From positions 992,001 to 1,056,000 of the forward strand of contig NZ_CP049255.1 of NCBI RefSeq assembly GCF_011047135.1: a stretch of 64,000 nt of DNA, read 5' to 3'. Shown one piece after another: positions 55,230-63,311 of this stretch; position 1 is the stretch's first letter; each line of letters starts with the position of its first letter. The DNA comes from Microbacterium endophyticum. GTDB taxonomy: Bacteria; Actinomycetota; Actinomycetes; Actinomycetales; Microbacteriaceae. The translations under genes were made by a program, and so were the position numbers. A model generated the notes under the pieces. The model was not told the DNA's origin, did no database searches, and saw nothing but the letters and a program-made list of their open reading frames with translations.

Positions 55230-56315
55230 ATGAATACGCAACGTCTACAGCTGGGCACTTTCGGCACCAACCTTGCCCCGGGCATTACCTTTACGACGAT
55301 CCCGGGCGCACTCACCACGGAATGGTCGCGCGTGAAAGACCTCGCGCTTCGCGCCGAAGCCATGGACTTCGAAGCGATTGTGCCGATCTCTCGCTGGAAG
55401 GGCTACGGCGGCGAGCACAATCCGCATTCCGATGCCTACGAGACGCTGACGTGGGCGGCAGCGGTGGGAGCAGTGACCACGAGCGCGCGCATATTCGCGA
55501 CGGTGTCGATGCCGGTTGTGCACCCTGTCATCGCCGCGAAGCAGATGGCCACAATCGACCACGTCACTGGCGGGCGGAGCGGCATCAATGTGCTCGCAGG
55601 CTGGTTCCGACCCGAAATGGGGATGTTCGGCACCGACCTACTCCCGCACGACCGCCGCTACGACATGGCCGACGAGTGGCTCGCTGTGGTGAAGCAGGCG
55701 TGGAGCGACCCCGAAGAGTTCGACATGCACGGCGAGTTTTTCGATCTCAGTGGTGTCTTCTCCATGCCAAAACCTCTCTCTGAGCGCCCCCGCATCATGA
55801 ATGCGGCGATGTCTGGACGCGGTCTCGAGTTCGCGCTGCAGAATGCCGATCAGATTTACATCAAGCTCAACGACGATCGGGATGCCGCGGCCGCACAGGT
55901 TGCCGACATCAAGCGTCAAGCGCGGGAGAAATATGACCGCGACATCGAAGTCTGGACGTTCGGTTACGTCGTCGATGCCGACACCGAAAGTGCGGCGCGG
56001 GATTTCTTGCAGGACTACGCCGGAACCCACGGCATGCACGATGCCGCGGTCAACGCCCTGAAGATCATGGGTGTCGAGGCTGAGGTCGCCGGAGACAACA
56101 CGACGGCCGCGCGACGGTTCAACTGGGTCGCGGGCGACGGCGGAGTGCCGTTCGTCGGAACACCCGCACAGGTTGCTGACGGGCTCGAGTGGGTCAGCGA
56201 TACCGGCGTTGACGGGTGCCTTCTCGGCTGGCCGCTCTGGGAAGAAGGAATGACTCGCTTCTCAGAGCGAGTTCTACCGCTGCTTGTGGATCGCGGCATC
56301 CGCGTTTCGCACTAG
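55230..56315 (+). CDS. LLM-class flavin monooxygenase (RutA/SsuD-like)
   Basis: The product is 361 aa. Luciferase-like flavin monooxygenase features: LGTFGTNLAPGITF, AEAMDFEAIVPISRWKGYGG, FATVSMPVVHPVIAAKQMATID and INVLAGWFRPEMGMFG. The last three blocks are typical of the RutA/SsuD branch, which uses reduced FMN and oxygen. RutA opens the uracil ring; the substrate here is unknown. There is no separate flavin reductase nearby. It is divergent from the carboxylase operon, so it probably supplies that pathway with a urea- or guanidine-bearing product (inference). A strong hairpin follows its stop. Confidence 0.88.
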   Translation: MNTQRLQLGTFGTNLAPGITFTTIPGALTTEWSRVKDLALRAEAMDFEAIVPISRWKGYGGEHNPHSDAYETLTWAAAVGAVTTSARIFATVSMPVVHPVIAAKQMATIDHVTGGRSGINVLAGWFRPEMGMFGTDLLPHDRRYDMADEWLAVVKQAWSDPEEFDMHGEFFDLSGVFSMPKPLSERPRIMNAAMSGRGLEFALQNADQIYIKLNDDRDAAAAQVADIKRQAREKYDRDIEVWTFGYVVDADTESAARDFLQDYAGTHGMHDAAVNALKIMGVEAEVAGDNTTAARRFNWVAGDGGVPFVGTPAQVADGLEWVSDTGVDGCLLGWPLWEEGMTRFSERVLPLLVDRGIRVSH

Positions 56316-56325
56316 CCCCAAGACC

Positions 56326-56363
56326 GCCCTCCCGAGAACTACCCCCGGGGTTTTCGGGAGGGC
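56326..56363. terminator. bidirectional terminator between the LLM and bioY genes
   Basis: GCCCTCCCGA (56326-56335) pairs with TCGGGAGGGC (56354-56363), with AAC/GTT pairing further in. It lies between the convergent LLM (stop 56315) and bioY (stop 56404) genes. TTTT sits inside the right arm rather than after it. Confidence 0.7.
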
Positions 56364-56403
56364 GCTCCACGCCCGCGCGGCAGCAACGCGGCCCGTGGTC
56401 GAA

Positions 56404-56994
56404 CTACGAACGATTGGTGCGGCTCAGTAGGCGCCACGTCGTCGGGAGAAGTGCGGCCATCGCCGCGATTTTGAGGGCATCGCCGATAAGAAACGGAATG
56501 ACCCCGTAGGCGAGGGCGGTTGCGAAGTCGACGCCCAAGAACACGGCGAGCCAGGGCACACCGAATGCGTAGATCGTCAACGAGCCGAGAGCGGCAAGAC
56601 CAAGGGTTGCCCAAACGTTTCGATCAGCCTTGCGGCGCGCAAGGGTGCCGACAACAAGGGTGGCCAGCACATACCCGATGATGTAGCCGAACGATGCGAA
56701 GGCCCATCCCGAGCGTCCGTCGCCGAAGATCGGTGCCCCGGCGACGCCGAGAAGTAGGTACAACCCAGCGCTACTTACTCCGCGAGCCGGGCCGAGCGCA
56801 GCGCCGGTAAGAAGAACGGCAAACGTCGCGAGCGATATCGGCACCGGGGTGAATGGCAGCGGAATGGCGATGAAACCTGACAGGGCGATGAAGAATGTGC
56901 CGCTCAGAACTAGCGCGACATCTCTGACTCGGGCACCCGGAATGAGGTCTGCGAGCACCCGGGTGTGCCGTGGAGAAAAAGTTGCTGTCGTCAT
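56404..56994 (-). CDS. bioY: biotin transporter BioY (ECF S component)
   Basis: The product is 196 aa from ATG 56994 (GAAAGG upstream). About six membrane helices. Family motifs: FIAIPLPFTPVPISLATFAVLLTGAALGP, with LYLLLGVAGAPIFGDGRSG and YIIGYVLATLVVG. BioY binds and imports biotin with or without an ECF module; no bioM/bioN genes are in the window. Biotin supply fits the biotin-dependent carboxylase encoded 4 kb away. Two palindromic boxes and a divergent TetR gene lie directly upstream. Confidence 0.95.
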   Translation of the reverse strand: MTTATFSPRHTRVLADLIPGARVRDVALVLSGTFFIALSGFIAIPLPFTPVPISLATFAVLLTGAALGPARGVSSAGLYLLLGVAGAPIFGDGRSGWAFASFGYIIGYVLATLVVGTLARRKADRNVWATLGLAALGSLTIYAFGVPWLAVFLGVDFATALAYGVIPFLIGDALKIAAMAALLPTTWRLLSRTNRS

Positions 56995-57024
56995 TGCTGG
57001 GCCTTTCACGAAATCATCGCCACC

Positions 57025-57052
57025 TGAACAGTGTTCACCTTAACAGCGTTCA
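57025..57052. promoter_or_regulatory. two BioQ-like operator boxes
   Basis: TGAACAGTGTTCA (57025-57037) is a perfect palindrome and TTAACAGCGTTCA (57040-57052) is a one-mismatch copy, with centres 15 bp apart. They match the TGAAC-N3-GTTxx type reported for BioQ of actinobacteria, and lie between bioY and a TetR gene. Confidence 0.75.
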
Positions 57053-57065
57053 GTAGAGTGGGTAG

Positions 57066-57671
57066 ATGAAAGATCCGGACTCCAAAACAAAGATTCGGCG
57101 ACACTCCCAGGCGGATATTGTGGGAGCCGCCCTCTCGTTGCTCGACGACCAGGGGTTGCCGAACCTCTCCATGCGAGCGATCGCGGACAGTATTGGAGTC
57201 CAAGTCAGCGCGCTGTATTGGCACTTTCCGAACAAGCAGACGCTCCTCGCCCGTGTCAGTGAACGGCTGCTTGGAAACTCAACAATCGATAGCGATGCTG
57301 ATGGTGACATCGAGTCAATCGCCGTGGACTTCCACGAGCGCCTGCTTGCCTATCGGGATGCCGCCGAGCTCGTGTCGAGCTCCCTCGCCCTAGGGCTGAT
57401 CACGCTTCCGGCACGCCCGCTGATCCACGATGCCGCGGTGCGCGCGGGCCTCGATGACCGGGGAGCAACGATCGCTGCCGACACGATCGTTCACTTCGTC
57501 ATTGGGTTCACTTTTCACGAGCAGCAGCGAATGAACGCCGATTCTGCGGGAGTCGTGATCCACGAGGCTGCGACCATGACAGTCGCAGACATCGGGGCAG
57601 AGGCCGATGACTTTCGGTCGGGCCTAAGACTTATCACGGCGGGGATTCACGCCACGGTAAAATTCCTCTGA
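57066..57671 (+). CDS. bioQ: TetR family regulator, BioQ-like
   Basis: The product is 201 aa. The N-terminal helix-turn-helix (about residues 12-58) reads ADIVGAALSLLDDQGLPNLSM, shortened here to its central part, then SIGVQVSALYWHFPNKQTLL. The C-terminal ligand domain is helical, like TetR class proteins. The divergent position to bioY and the palindromic boxes in between point to BioQ, the biotin repressor of corynebacteria and mycobacteria. The symbol is given by context, not by direct homology search. Confidence 0.8.
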   Translation: MKDPDSKTKIRRHSQADIVGAALSLLDDQGLPNLSMRAIADSIGVQVSALYWHFPNKQTLLARVSERLLGNSTIDSDADGDIESIAVDFHERLLAYRDAAELVSSSLALGLITLPARPLIHDAAVRAGLDDRGATIAADTIVHFVIGFTFHEQQRMNADSAGVVIHEAATMTVADIGAEADDFRSGLRLITAGIHATVKFL

Positions 57672-57702
57672 GCTGCGATCTGCGCAACATAGGAGCCGCC
57701 GA

Positions 57703-58518
57703 ATGACGATCTGGATCTGCGCGACCTGCGCCATTGAGCATTCTGACTCAGATACCCCGCCCTCGCGCTGCGAAATTTGCTCAGACGACCGCCAATTCGT
57801 TCCGGAAGATGGGCAGAAGTGGACGACCCGCGAGCGACTGGCCGACGCGGGTTATCGCGTGGTTGTCGTCGAGGTAGAGCCCGGGCTGCACGGAATCACG
57901 ACAGAACCCGAGCTTGGTATCGGCCAGCGGGGTTTTCTCGTTCAGACGCCAGTCGGCAATCTCCTTTTTGAACCCCCGGGCTTCATCGACGAAGCCTCTG
58001 TCGACGCGATACGCCGCCTCGGAGGCGTCGCGGTGATTGCATCCAGCCACCCGCATCTCACTGGGGCATCGATCCAGTGGAGTCACGCGTTTGACCGCGT
58101 GCCGGTCTTCGTCTCCCAGAAAGACGAAGCGTGGATCAGAAGGCCGGACTCCGTCATAGAGCTGTGGAACGACAGGGTCGAACTACTTCCGGGCATCTCG
58201 ATGATCGAGTGTGGCGGCCACTTCGCAGGCAGCAGTGTCGTGCACTGGCCGGCCGGCGCCGAAGGGCGCGGAGTTCTCTTGACGGGAGACACGATCGCGA
58301 TTGGCGCCGACCGCGTCTCTGTCAACGTGATGCGAAGCTTCGTCAATCGCATCCCTCTGCCAGAGCGCGCAGTGCGCCGCATCATGGATACCACGCTCGC
58401 ATTGAACTTCGACCGCCTGTATAGCGCGTTCGGGGTCGTAACTGGGCAGGCTCACGACATCACGGAACGTTCCCTGCGTCGATACATCAGCTGGCTGCGC
58501 GACGAGATCCCTGAGTAG
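57703..58518 (+). CDS. MBL-fold protein with N-terminal CxxC zinc knuckle
   Basis: The product is 271 aa. Residues 1-30 carry two CxxC pairs (WICATC and CEIC), rubredoxin-like. The rest is an MBL fold in which the usual HxHxDH motif reads SSHPHLTGAS, so the Asp-His pair is missing. GGHFAGSSVVHW and LLTGDTIAI are still recognisable. Related actinobacterial proteins often have HPHYY-type motifs at this place, so the change seems to be family-wide and not a local defect. The reaction is unknown. It follows the TetR gene with a 31-bp gap and may share its transcript. Confidence 0.75.
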   Translation: MTIWICATCAIEHSDSDTPPSRCEICSDDRQFVPEDGQKWTTRERLADAGYRVVVVEVEPGLHGITTEPELGIGQRGFLVQTPVGNLLFEPPGFIDEASVDAIRRLGGVAVIASSHPHLTGASIQWSHAFDRVPVFVSQKDEAWIRRPDSVIELWNDRVELLPGISMIECGGHFAGSSVVHWPAGAEGRGVLLTGDTIAIGADRVSVNVMRSFVNRIPLPERAVRRIMDTTLALNFDRLYSAFGVVTGQAHDITERSLRRYISWLRDEIPE

Positions 58519-58520
58519 TC

Positions 58521-58560
58521 CCCGGATCCCACTCCCGAATCCCGGATCCCACTCCCGGGC
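58521..58560. repeat. 20-bp direct repeat, two copies
   Basis: CCCGGATCCCACTCCCGAAT is followed directly by CCCGGATCCCACTCCCGGGC (17 of 20 bases equal), then a partial third copy. It starts 2 bp after the MBL stop codon, in the gap before the convergent DUF222-HNH gene. Confidence 0.85.
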
Positions 58561-58604
58561 CCCACTCAGAGATTGCGACGCGCACGCAGCGGAGAACGCA
58601 CGCT

Positions 58605-59942
58605 TCATCGACGAATGAGGTGGGGCTCGCCAGGTGGGTGAGGATCGGGTTCAAATGCGACGCCGAGTGGTTTATCCGTGTAGTTGCGCCCGGTCGGTGA
58701 TGTCCATTCCAGAACACCATCCCCAAGTTGTTTCACCGTCCACCGGCTCGCGTGTTTCAAGCTGTGATGTCTTCGACACAGATGCGCGAGATTGTGCTGA
58801 TGTGTCGGCCCGCCGAACGCGGCGTCGATCGTGTGGTCGATATCGCACCGGTGGGCGGGCATGCGACATCCGATGAATCTGCAGTGTTGATCTCGCGCCC
58901 TGAGTTGCCGTTTGAGTTGATCACTGGGCCGGTACCGATCAACAGCCACCACCGTTCCCGTCACAGGCCGGGTGAACACCCGATCCCACCCCGGTGCGGT
59001 GCCTGCGAGGCGCCGTGCGCTCTCGGGATCAACGAGGCTGAGCCCCGACAGATCCGCGGGGGTCGACGCCGTGCCCGCGAGCGTGGTTGCGGGAACCGTG
59101 ACCTGCACAATCGCCCGGATCGCACCCAGCCCACCGCAATCGTCACCCGCGAGCGGGTCGAGACTCGGAACCGAGGTCAACAACATGTCGGAGAACAGAT
59201 CGGCACGGATCTGATCCGTCGTCCGCCGATCATCTACGGGTTCATCTTCTGCGTGAAGCTTCGTACCGTAATCCGACCGGCCGCTCTGGAAATCCTTCAA
59301 CGCCCGTGCCTGCTGCGTGAGCCGGTTGAAGATCCCATGTGCTTGCACCGATGGCAACACGGCGTTGATCGAACTCATCCCATCCGCAAGATCAAACAGT
59401 CGCACCGTCCGCGTCGCGTTCGCGTCTTCAAAACGCTCTTCCAGAGTCCGCGGCTGCGCTTTCTCAGCCAACGCGGCAGCAAACCCTCGCAACCTGCCCG
59501 GTGTCTCGGCTTCAGCGACCGCCACTACTTCGTGGTCGTACCGGGCTTTGGCTGCGGCATCCGTGAGGTTCACGCCTGCCCGCAATATCTCTTGCACATG
59601 CCGTTCCGAGATGCGACCGGCACTCCACGACGCAAACGTCTCCGGATACGACCCGGTGACTTCGATCGCATCATCGATCCGTATTTGCGCGGTGCGGTCC
59701 GACAACCGCAACGCCGCCCCAACTTCTGCCGCGACGGCCCGCATCGGAATCTCTCGATCACGTGAGTCTCGCGATGTCATCCGCCGCATCTGGTCGAGCG
59801 CAATGCGTCCCATGTTCGCGAGAACCTCAGCCCGCGCCGCGTGCATCTGAGCGATCTGTTCATCGAACGAAATCAACGTCGCCACAGACTCAGACAGCTC
59901 GTGCGCTTCTGCTTCTTGTTGCTCGGTTTCGTTCTCTGACAT
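58605..59942 (-). CDS. DUF222 and HNH endonuclease domain protein (13E12-type)
   Basis: The product is 445 aa from ATG 59942; ATG 59960 is also in frame, but the GGAGGT touches it directly, so the true start is uncertain and could be leaderless. Residues about 15-310 are the DUF222 region (LISFDEQIAQMHAARAEVLANM is its start). The C-terminal HNH domain reads RDQHCRFIGCRMPAHRCDIDHT with the HLCRRHHSLKH His-rich end. Such proteins occur in many copies in actinobacterial genomes; nuclease activity is inferred from the domain. Sequence ends with HLIRR. Confidence 0.9.
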   Translation of the reverse strand: MSENETEQQEAEAHELSESVATLISFDEQIAQMHAARAEVLANMGRIALDQMRRMTSRDSRDREIPMRAVAAEVGAALRLSDRTAQIRIDDAIEVTGSYPETFASWSAGRISERHVQEILRAGVNLTDAAAKARYDHEVVAVAEAETPGRLRGFAAALAEKAQPRTLEERFEDANATRTVRLFDLADGMSSINAVLPSVQAHGIFNRLTQQARALKDFQSGRSDYGTKLHAEDEPVDDRRTTDQIRADLFSDMLLTSVPSLDPLAGDDCGGLGAIRAIVQVTVPATTLAGTASTPADLSGLSLVDPESARRLAGTAPGWDRVFTRPVTGTVVAVDRYRPSDQLKRQLRARDQHCRFIGCRMPAHRCDIDHTIDAAFGGPTHQHNLAHLCRRHHSLKHASRWTVKQLGDGVLEWTSPTGRNYTDKPLGVAFEPDPHPPGEPHLIRR

Positions 59943-60080
59943 GACACAAGTATCGAACATACCTCCGACATTGACCCCGCCGAATCAGCCCGAAAAGCCC
60001 CGATGTGGATAACTTTCTTGAAAAACTTTTGGGGAGAAGAAGAAGCACGACACAACCCCGGCCGCGCGGCCCAGCACCCG

Positions 60081-61004
60081 TCAGCGGAGGCGAAGCAGAC
60101 GCGCCGCGTTCTCCCCCAGAATCAGGTCGCACTCTTCCGGCGAGAGCCCCGGAAGCTCCTGCACGATTCGAGCCGTCTCGCCCGGTGCGTACCAGGGAAA
60201 GTCGGAGCCGAGCGTAATGCGCTCCACGCCAATGGCCCGGATGAGACCAACCACATCCGCAGCCTTCGGGGCCAGCGGTGCGCCCATCCAGTTGACGACC
60301 TCAGAGAGGTCGAACATGAGGTGCGGGCTTGCCTCGGCGAGCGCCGGCACGTCCCGCCACGATGCCCCACCGAGGTGAGCCAGAATCAGCGGCAGCCGGG
60401 GTCGGTCTGCCGCAAGCCTCACGAATTCACGCGGCTCAGACCACCCAAACCCGCGCCGATCGGGGCCGGTGTGAAACACGATCGGCGCCTGCGCTTGCTC
60501 GCACGCGTTGTAGACGCCCGCAAGTCCCGGGTCATCAGGGAAGGTACGAATGGCAATCGGATGCAGTTTGACCCCCCGCGCACCCCAGTCGCCGAACGCC
60601 TCACTCAGGTGGTCTTCGGACTGCTGAGAAGTCATGACTGCAGGGTTCGATGTGATGAAAGGCAACAGTTGCGAATGCGCTGCACCCTGATCGCACAACC
60701 ACCGGTTGTACGCGATGAGGTCATCGCTCAGGTGCGCGTAGTCGGGGGCACCCGGCCAGTGACGTGCGTCTTCGGGTGGATGCGGGAGCTCTGGCAGCTC
60801 GAAGCTGCCGAGAAGAGCCGCGTAGTCGAAGCCTGCCGAGTCGAGAGCGGCCAGCGCATCATCGACGGTTCCGGCGACACCCGCGAACGCAACATCGTCT
60901 TTGTCGCCGTACTCGTCGATCGGGTAAGTATTGATGTCGTAGAGACCCTCGGAGGCATCCGCGTAGGCGTGCAGGTGCGTGTCGACGCGAATCGGCTTAC
61001 TCAT
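60081..61004 (-). CDS. amidohydrolase_2 family metal-dependent hydrolase
   Basis: The product is 307 aa from ATG 61004, overlapping the RidA stop by 8 bp. TIM-barrel motifs of the amidohydrolase_2/ACMSD-like group: VDTHLHAY at the N-terminus, GVKLHPIAIR, FHTGPDRRGFG, ILAHLGGASW and the catalytic Asp in TLGSDFPWY. It probably hydrolyses or decarboxylates a small organic acid. With RidA upstream it looks like a small catabolic pair. The Arg-rich ENAARLLRLR end is usual. Confidence 0.85.
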   Translation of the reverse strand: MSKPIRVDTHLHAYADASEGLYDINTYPIDEYGDKDDVAFAGVAGTVDDALAALDSAGFDYAALLGSFELPELPHPPEDARHWPGAPDYAHLSDDLIAYNRWLCDQGAAHSQLLPFITSNPAVMTSQQSEDHLSEAFGDWGARGVKLHPIAIRTFPDDPGLAGVYNACEQAQAPIVFHTGPDRRGFGWSEPREFVRLAADRPRLPLILAHLGGASWRDVPALAEASPHLMFDLSEVVNWMGAPLAPKAADVVGLIRAIGVERITLGSDFPWYAPGETARIVQELPGLSPEECDLILGENAARLLRLR

Positions 61005-61500
61005 CGTCGACGCTCGTCTTGGTTTCAACGACGGTCACCATCTCGAAGACGTTACCGCCCGAGAGATTCATCACCCCGATGCCGGCAGATGTCGAGCGCC
61101 CTATCGTGTCACCGAACACCTCGACGAAGAGATCTGCAGCACCGTTGGTGACGAGGTTGACATCACTGAACTCCGGCGTGACCACGACGAACGTGAGGGT
61201 GCGCACAAACGCCGACACCTCATCGAGCGATCCCACAGCGAACCGGATGAGGCCCAGCACGTTGATCGCGGCGTAGCGCGCTGCCGCGTAGCCCTCTTCG
61301 AGCGTCACGGTGTCGCCGACGCGGCCCGGGTGCACTTTGTTGCCTTGTCGGTCTTCGGGAGTGATGCCGCTGATGGTCAGGGTGCGACCGGTGCGATGGA
61401 ATGCCTTCATGGTGGCGTAGCGCTCACCGTACGGCGGGTTCGCGTAATCAGGGATGACGAGTCCCATCTCTTTCACACGCTGTTCGGCGCTCCACACCAT
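60997..61500 (-). CDS. RidA/YjgF family protein
   Basis: The product is 167 aa from ATG 61500, which has AGGAGG 5 nt upstream; a longer frame to 61605 crosses the operator. The sequence has the RidA-like core: TLTISGITPEDRQGN, YAAARYAAINVLGLIRFAVGSLDEV and NLVTNGAADLFVEVFGD, ending in VEVFGDTIGRSTSAGIGV. The usual Arg of archetypal RidA (deaminating imine intermediates) is at GRSTSAGIGV. It likely acts on an enamine, imine or aminoacrylate-type intermediate of the pathway that also uses the downstream amidohydrolase. Confidence 0.88.
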   Translation of the reverse strand: MVWSAEQRVKEMGLVIPDYANPPYGERYATMKAFHRTGRTLTISGITPEDRQGNKVHPGRVGDTVTLEEGYAAARYAAINVLGLIRFAVGSLDEVSAFVRTLTFVVVTPEFSDVNLVTNGAADLFVEVFGDTIGRSTSAGIGVMNLSGGNVFEMVTVVETKTSVDDE

Positions 61501-61515
61501 GGCATCCTCCTCGTG

Positions 61516-61537
61516 ACTACAATGGATCCATTGTAGT
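61516..61537. promoter_or_regulatory. 22-bp perfect palindrome, operator candidate between ridA-like and MFS genes
   Basis: The half-site ACTACAATGGA (61516-61526) is exactly mirrored at 61527-61537. It lies 16 bp before the RidA start and 27 bp before the MFS GTG, overlapping where a -35 box of the MFS promoter (TACATA at 61548) would lie. Such length and symmetry point to a dimeric repressor. Confidence 0.75.
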
Positions 61538-61563
61538 AGTTTTCGGATACATAGTGCGATTGG

Positions 61564-62853
61564 GTGCGAATCTTGGTTAAGCCTCGGATGTGGTCCAGCA
61601 TCCAACGTCGCCTGGCGACGAGTTCCGCCGCAGACATCACCCGCACAGTTCCGTTTTGGCTGATTTTCATCGCATCTGCGCTGGGCGGAATGACCAATTC
61701 GGCGAGCACGCCGATCATTCCTATCTATGTAGAAGAGACGCTCGGTGGCGGGTCGGAGCTTTCGGGAACGATAATCGCCCTTGCGGCTGTCGCATCAATG
61801 ATTGCGATGCCGATTGCCGGAATGCTCGGCGACAAAAAGGGATACCGCACTATTGCGCTGTTCGGCAGCGCATTGGCCGTCGCAGCTATGTTGATCTTCG
61901 CGCTCGTGCCGACGCTCTGGGGTGCAAGCATCGGGCGCATCATGTTTGGCCTCGGCAATGCCGCCGCGATGACGCTCATCATGGCGTGGCTCATTGCGAT
62001 GGCGGCCCCCGCGCAGCGGGGCAAGGCCCTGAGCATCTACGGACTCAGCGTGTGGATCGGTCTGGCACTCGGGCCCCAGCTGAGCGCCGCGATCAACGAC
62101 GCCACTGGTCCGCAGACCGTGTTTCTCGTCTGCGCCGGACTAGAGATCGTGACAGTTGCCGTCATTCTGATGCTGCCACGACCAGTTCTCCCCCCGGTGA
62201 CGCAATCCATCACACTCCCGCACAGTGGGGTCCGATCGGCTTGGGCGGCGTTTCGCGCCGTATGGGTTCCCGGGGTTGTCGCCGCGGCCGCATGGTGCGG
62301 CGAAGGTTTAATGCTCGGTTTTCTCATCGTGCACCTCGGCGGGGTCGGTGTCGCCGCGAGCGGACTGCTGGGGGCGGCATCCGTCTTCGGCGTCTTCGCC
62401 GTGAGCGTCATTGGTGCCCGCATGGTGCTCGCGTCTCTCCCCGACCGCATCGGCCCGCGCCGCGCCGCGGCGCTGTCGCTTGTCGCTCTCACAGCAGGCC
62501 TCACCACGCTGGGGCTCGCCCAGGACTTTTGGGTCGCATCGGGCGGTGCCGTGCTCATCGGCGTGGGCTTCTCGCCGCTCTACCCTTCACTCACGATGCT
62601 GGCAACGCGCGACCTCCGCACCCGCAATCGTGCACTGGGGCTCGGAATGTTCTCGAGCTTCACGAGTATCGGCTATGGCGGCGGCGCGCTCATCGGCGGA
62701 TTCGTGATCGCCATCGCCAACTCGATGTGGGCTTTCCTTCTTGTCGCTGCTCTTCAGGTCGTCGCCCTCGCGGTGCTCGCGATCTTCACGCACGACGACT
62801 CACCCCGCCAGCGTGCCGAAGAAACCGACGAACAGCGCGATCCTGCAGCCTGA
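61564..62853 (+). CDS. MFS transporter
   Basis: The product is 429 aa from GTG 61564; ATG 61588 is equally possible and neither has a clear ribosome-binding site, so a leaderless message is likely. About 12 membrane helices. The MFS loop 2-3 motif reads GMLGDKKGYRT. The C-terminal tail is charged (EETDEQRDPAA). It is divergent from the RidA/amidohydrolase pair and probably moves their substrate or product. Substrate unknown. Confidence 0.88.
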   Translation: MRILVKPRMWSSIQRRLATSSAADITRTVPFWLIFIASALGGMTNSASTPIIPIYVEETLGGGSELSGTIIALAAVASMIAMPIAGMLGDKKGYRTIALFGSALAVAAMLIFALVPTLWGASIGRIMFGLGNAAAMTLIMAWLIAMAAPAQRGKALSIYGLSVWIGLALGPQLSAAINDATGPQTVFLVCAGLEIVTVAVILMLPRPVLPPVTQSITLPHSGVRSAWAAFRAVWVPGVVAAAAWCGEGLMLGFLIVHLGGVGVAASGLLGAASVFGVFAVSVIGARMVLASLPDRIGPRRAAALSLVALTAGLTTLGLAQDFWVASGGAVLIGVGFSPLYPSLTMLATRDLRTRNRALGLGMFSSFTSIGYGGGALIGGFVIAIANSMWAFLLVAALQVVALAVLAIFTHDDSPRQRAEETDEQRDPAA

Positions 62854-62929
62854 TTCGCGTGCTATCGCGGCACGACTCGCCTGGATATGCTCATCACGTC
62901 CGCGCAGTTATCGACGCAGTGGGAGAGAC

Positions 62930-63223
62930 ATGTCGTACCAGGCCTACCTCGATGCCATCGAAAAGAAGACCGGAAAGACGCCCCAGCAGTTGCTCGGTGA
63001 GGCATCGTCGCGCGGATACGGCCCGGAGACCAAGGCATCCGTTGTCGTGGAGTGGCTTTCAGCCGAGTATGGAGTGGGACGCGGACATGCGATGGCGCTG
63101 TTCGGCGTAATGAAAAAGGGTGCTGCGGGGGCTGTGCCCGAAAAGTACGTCGGCTCCGGCAGCAGCCATAGCGATGTCTCGGCCGTGCTGCGCCTCGATG
63201 GCATCGCCGCACGCGAAAACTAG
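62930..63223 (+). CDS. DUF4287 domain protein
   Basis: The product is 97 aa. ATG 62930 has GGGAG about 5 nt upstream; an overlapping longer frame to 62741 is rejected because it lies in the MFS gene. The block YLDAIEKKTGKTPQQL and VVEWLSAEYGVGRGHAMAL are typical of DUF4287, a small helical domain found alone or with DUF5655. No function is established. Confidence 0.85.
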   Translation: MSYQAYLDAIEKKTGKTPQQLLGEASSRGYGPETKASVVVEWLSAEYGVGRGHAMALFGVMKKGAAGAVPEKYVGSGSSHSDVSAVLRLDGIAAREN

Positions 63224-63311
63224 CACCGCGCACGCACAGCCCTTACCGCCTCAGCACCCTTTACCCTGACCGCTTGCCCTGCTGGCCCTCGCAGGCGTAC
63301 TGTTACCGCTC

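Noticed and set aside
58605..59942. DUF222-HNH gene as a mobile element (intron or homing element)
   Set aside because: No inverted ends, target duplication or interrupted gene can be seen; the gene type is common and chromosomal in actinobacteria.
60004..60012. TGTGGATAA, a perfect DnaA-box consensus
   Set aside because: A single box without neighbours, AT-rich unwinding element or dnaA/dnaN genes; likely chance or a promoter part of the HNH gene.
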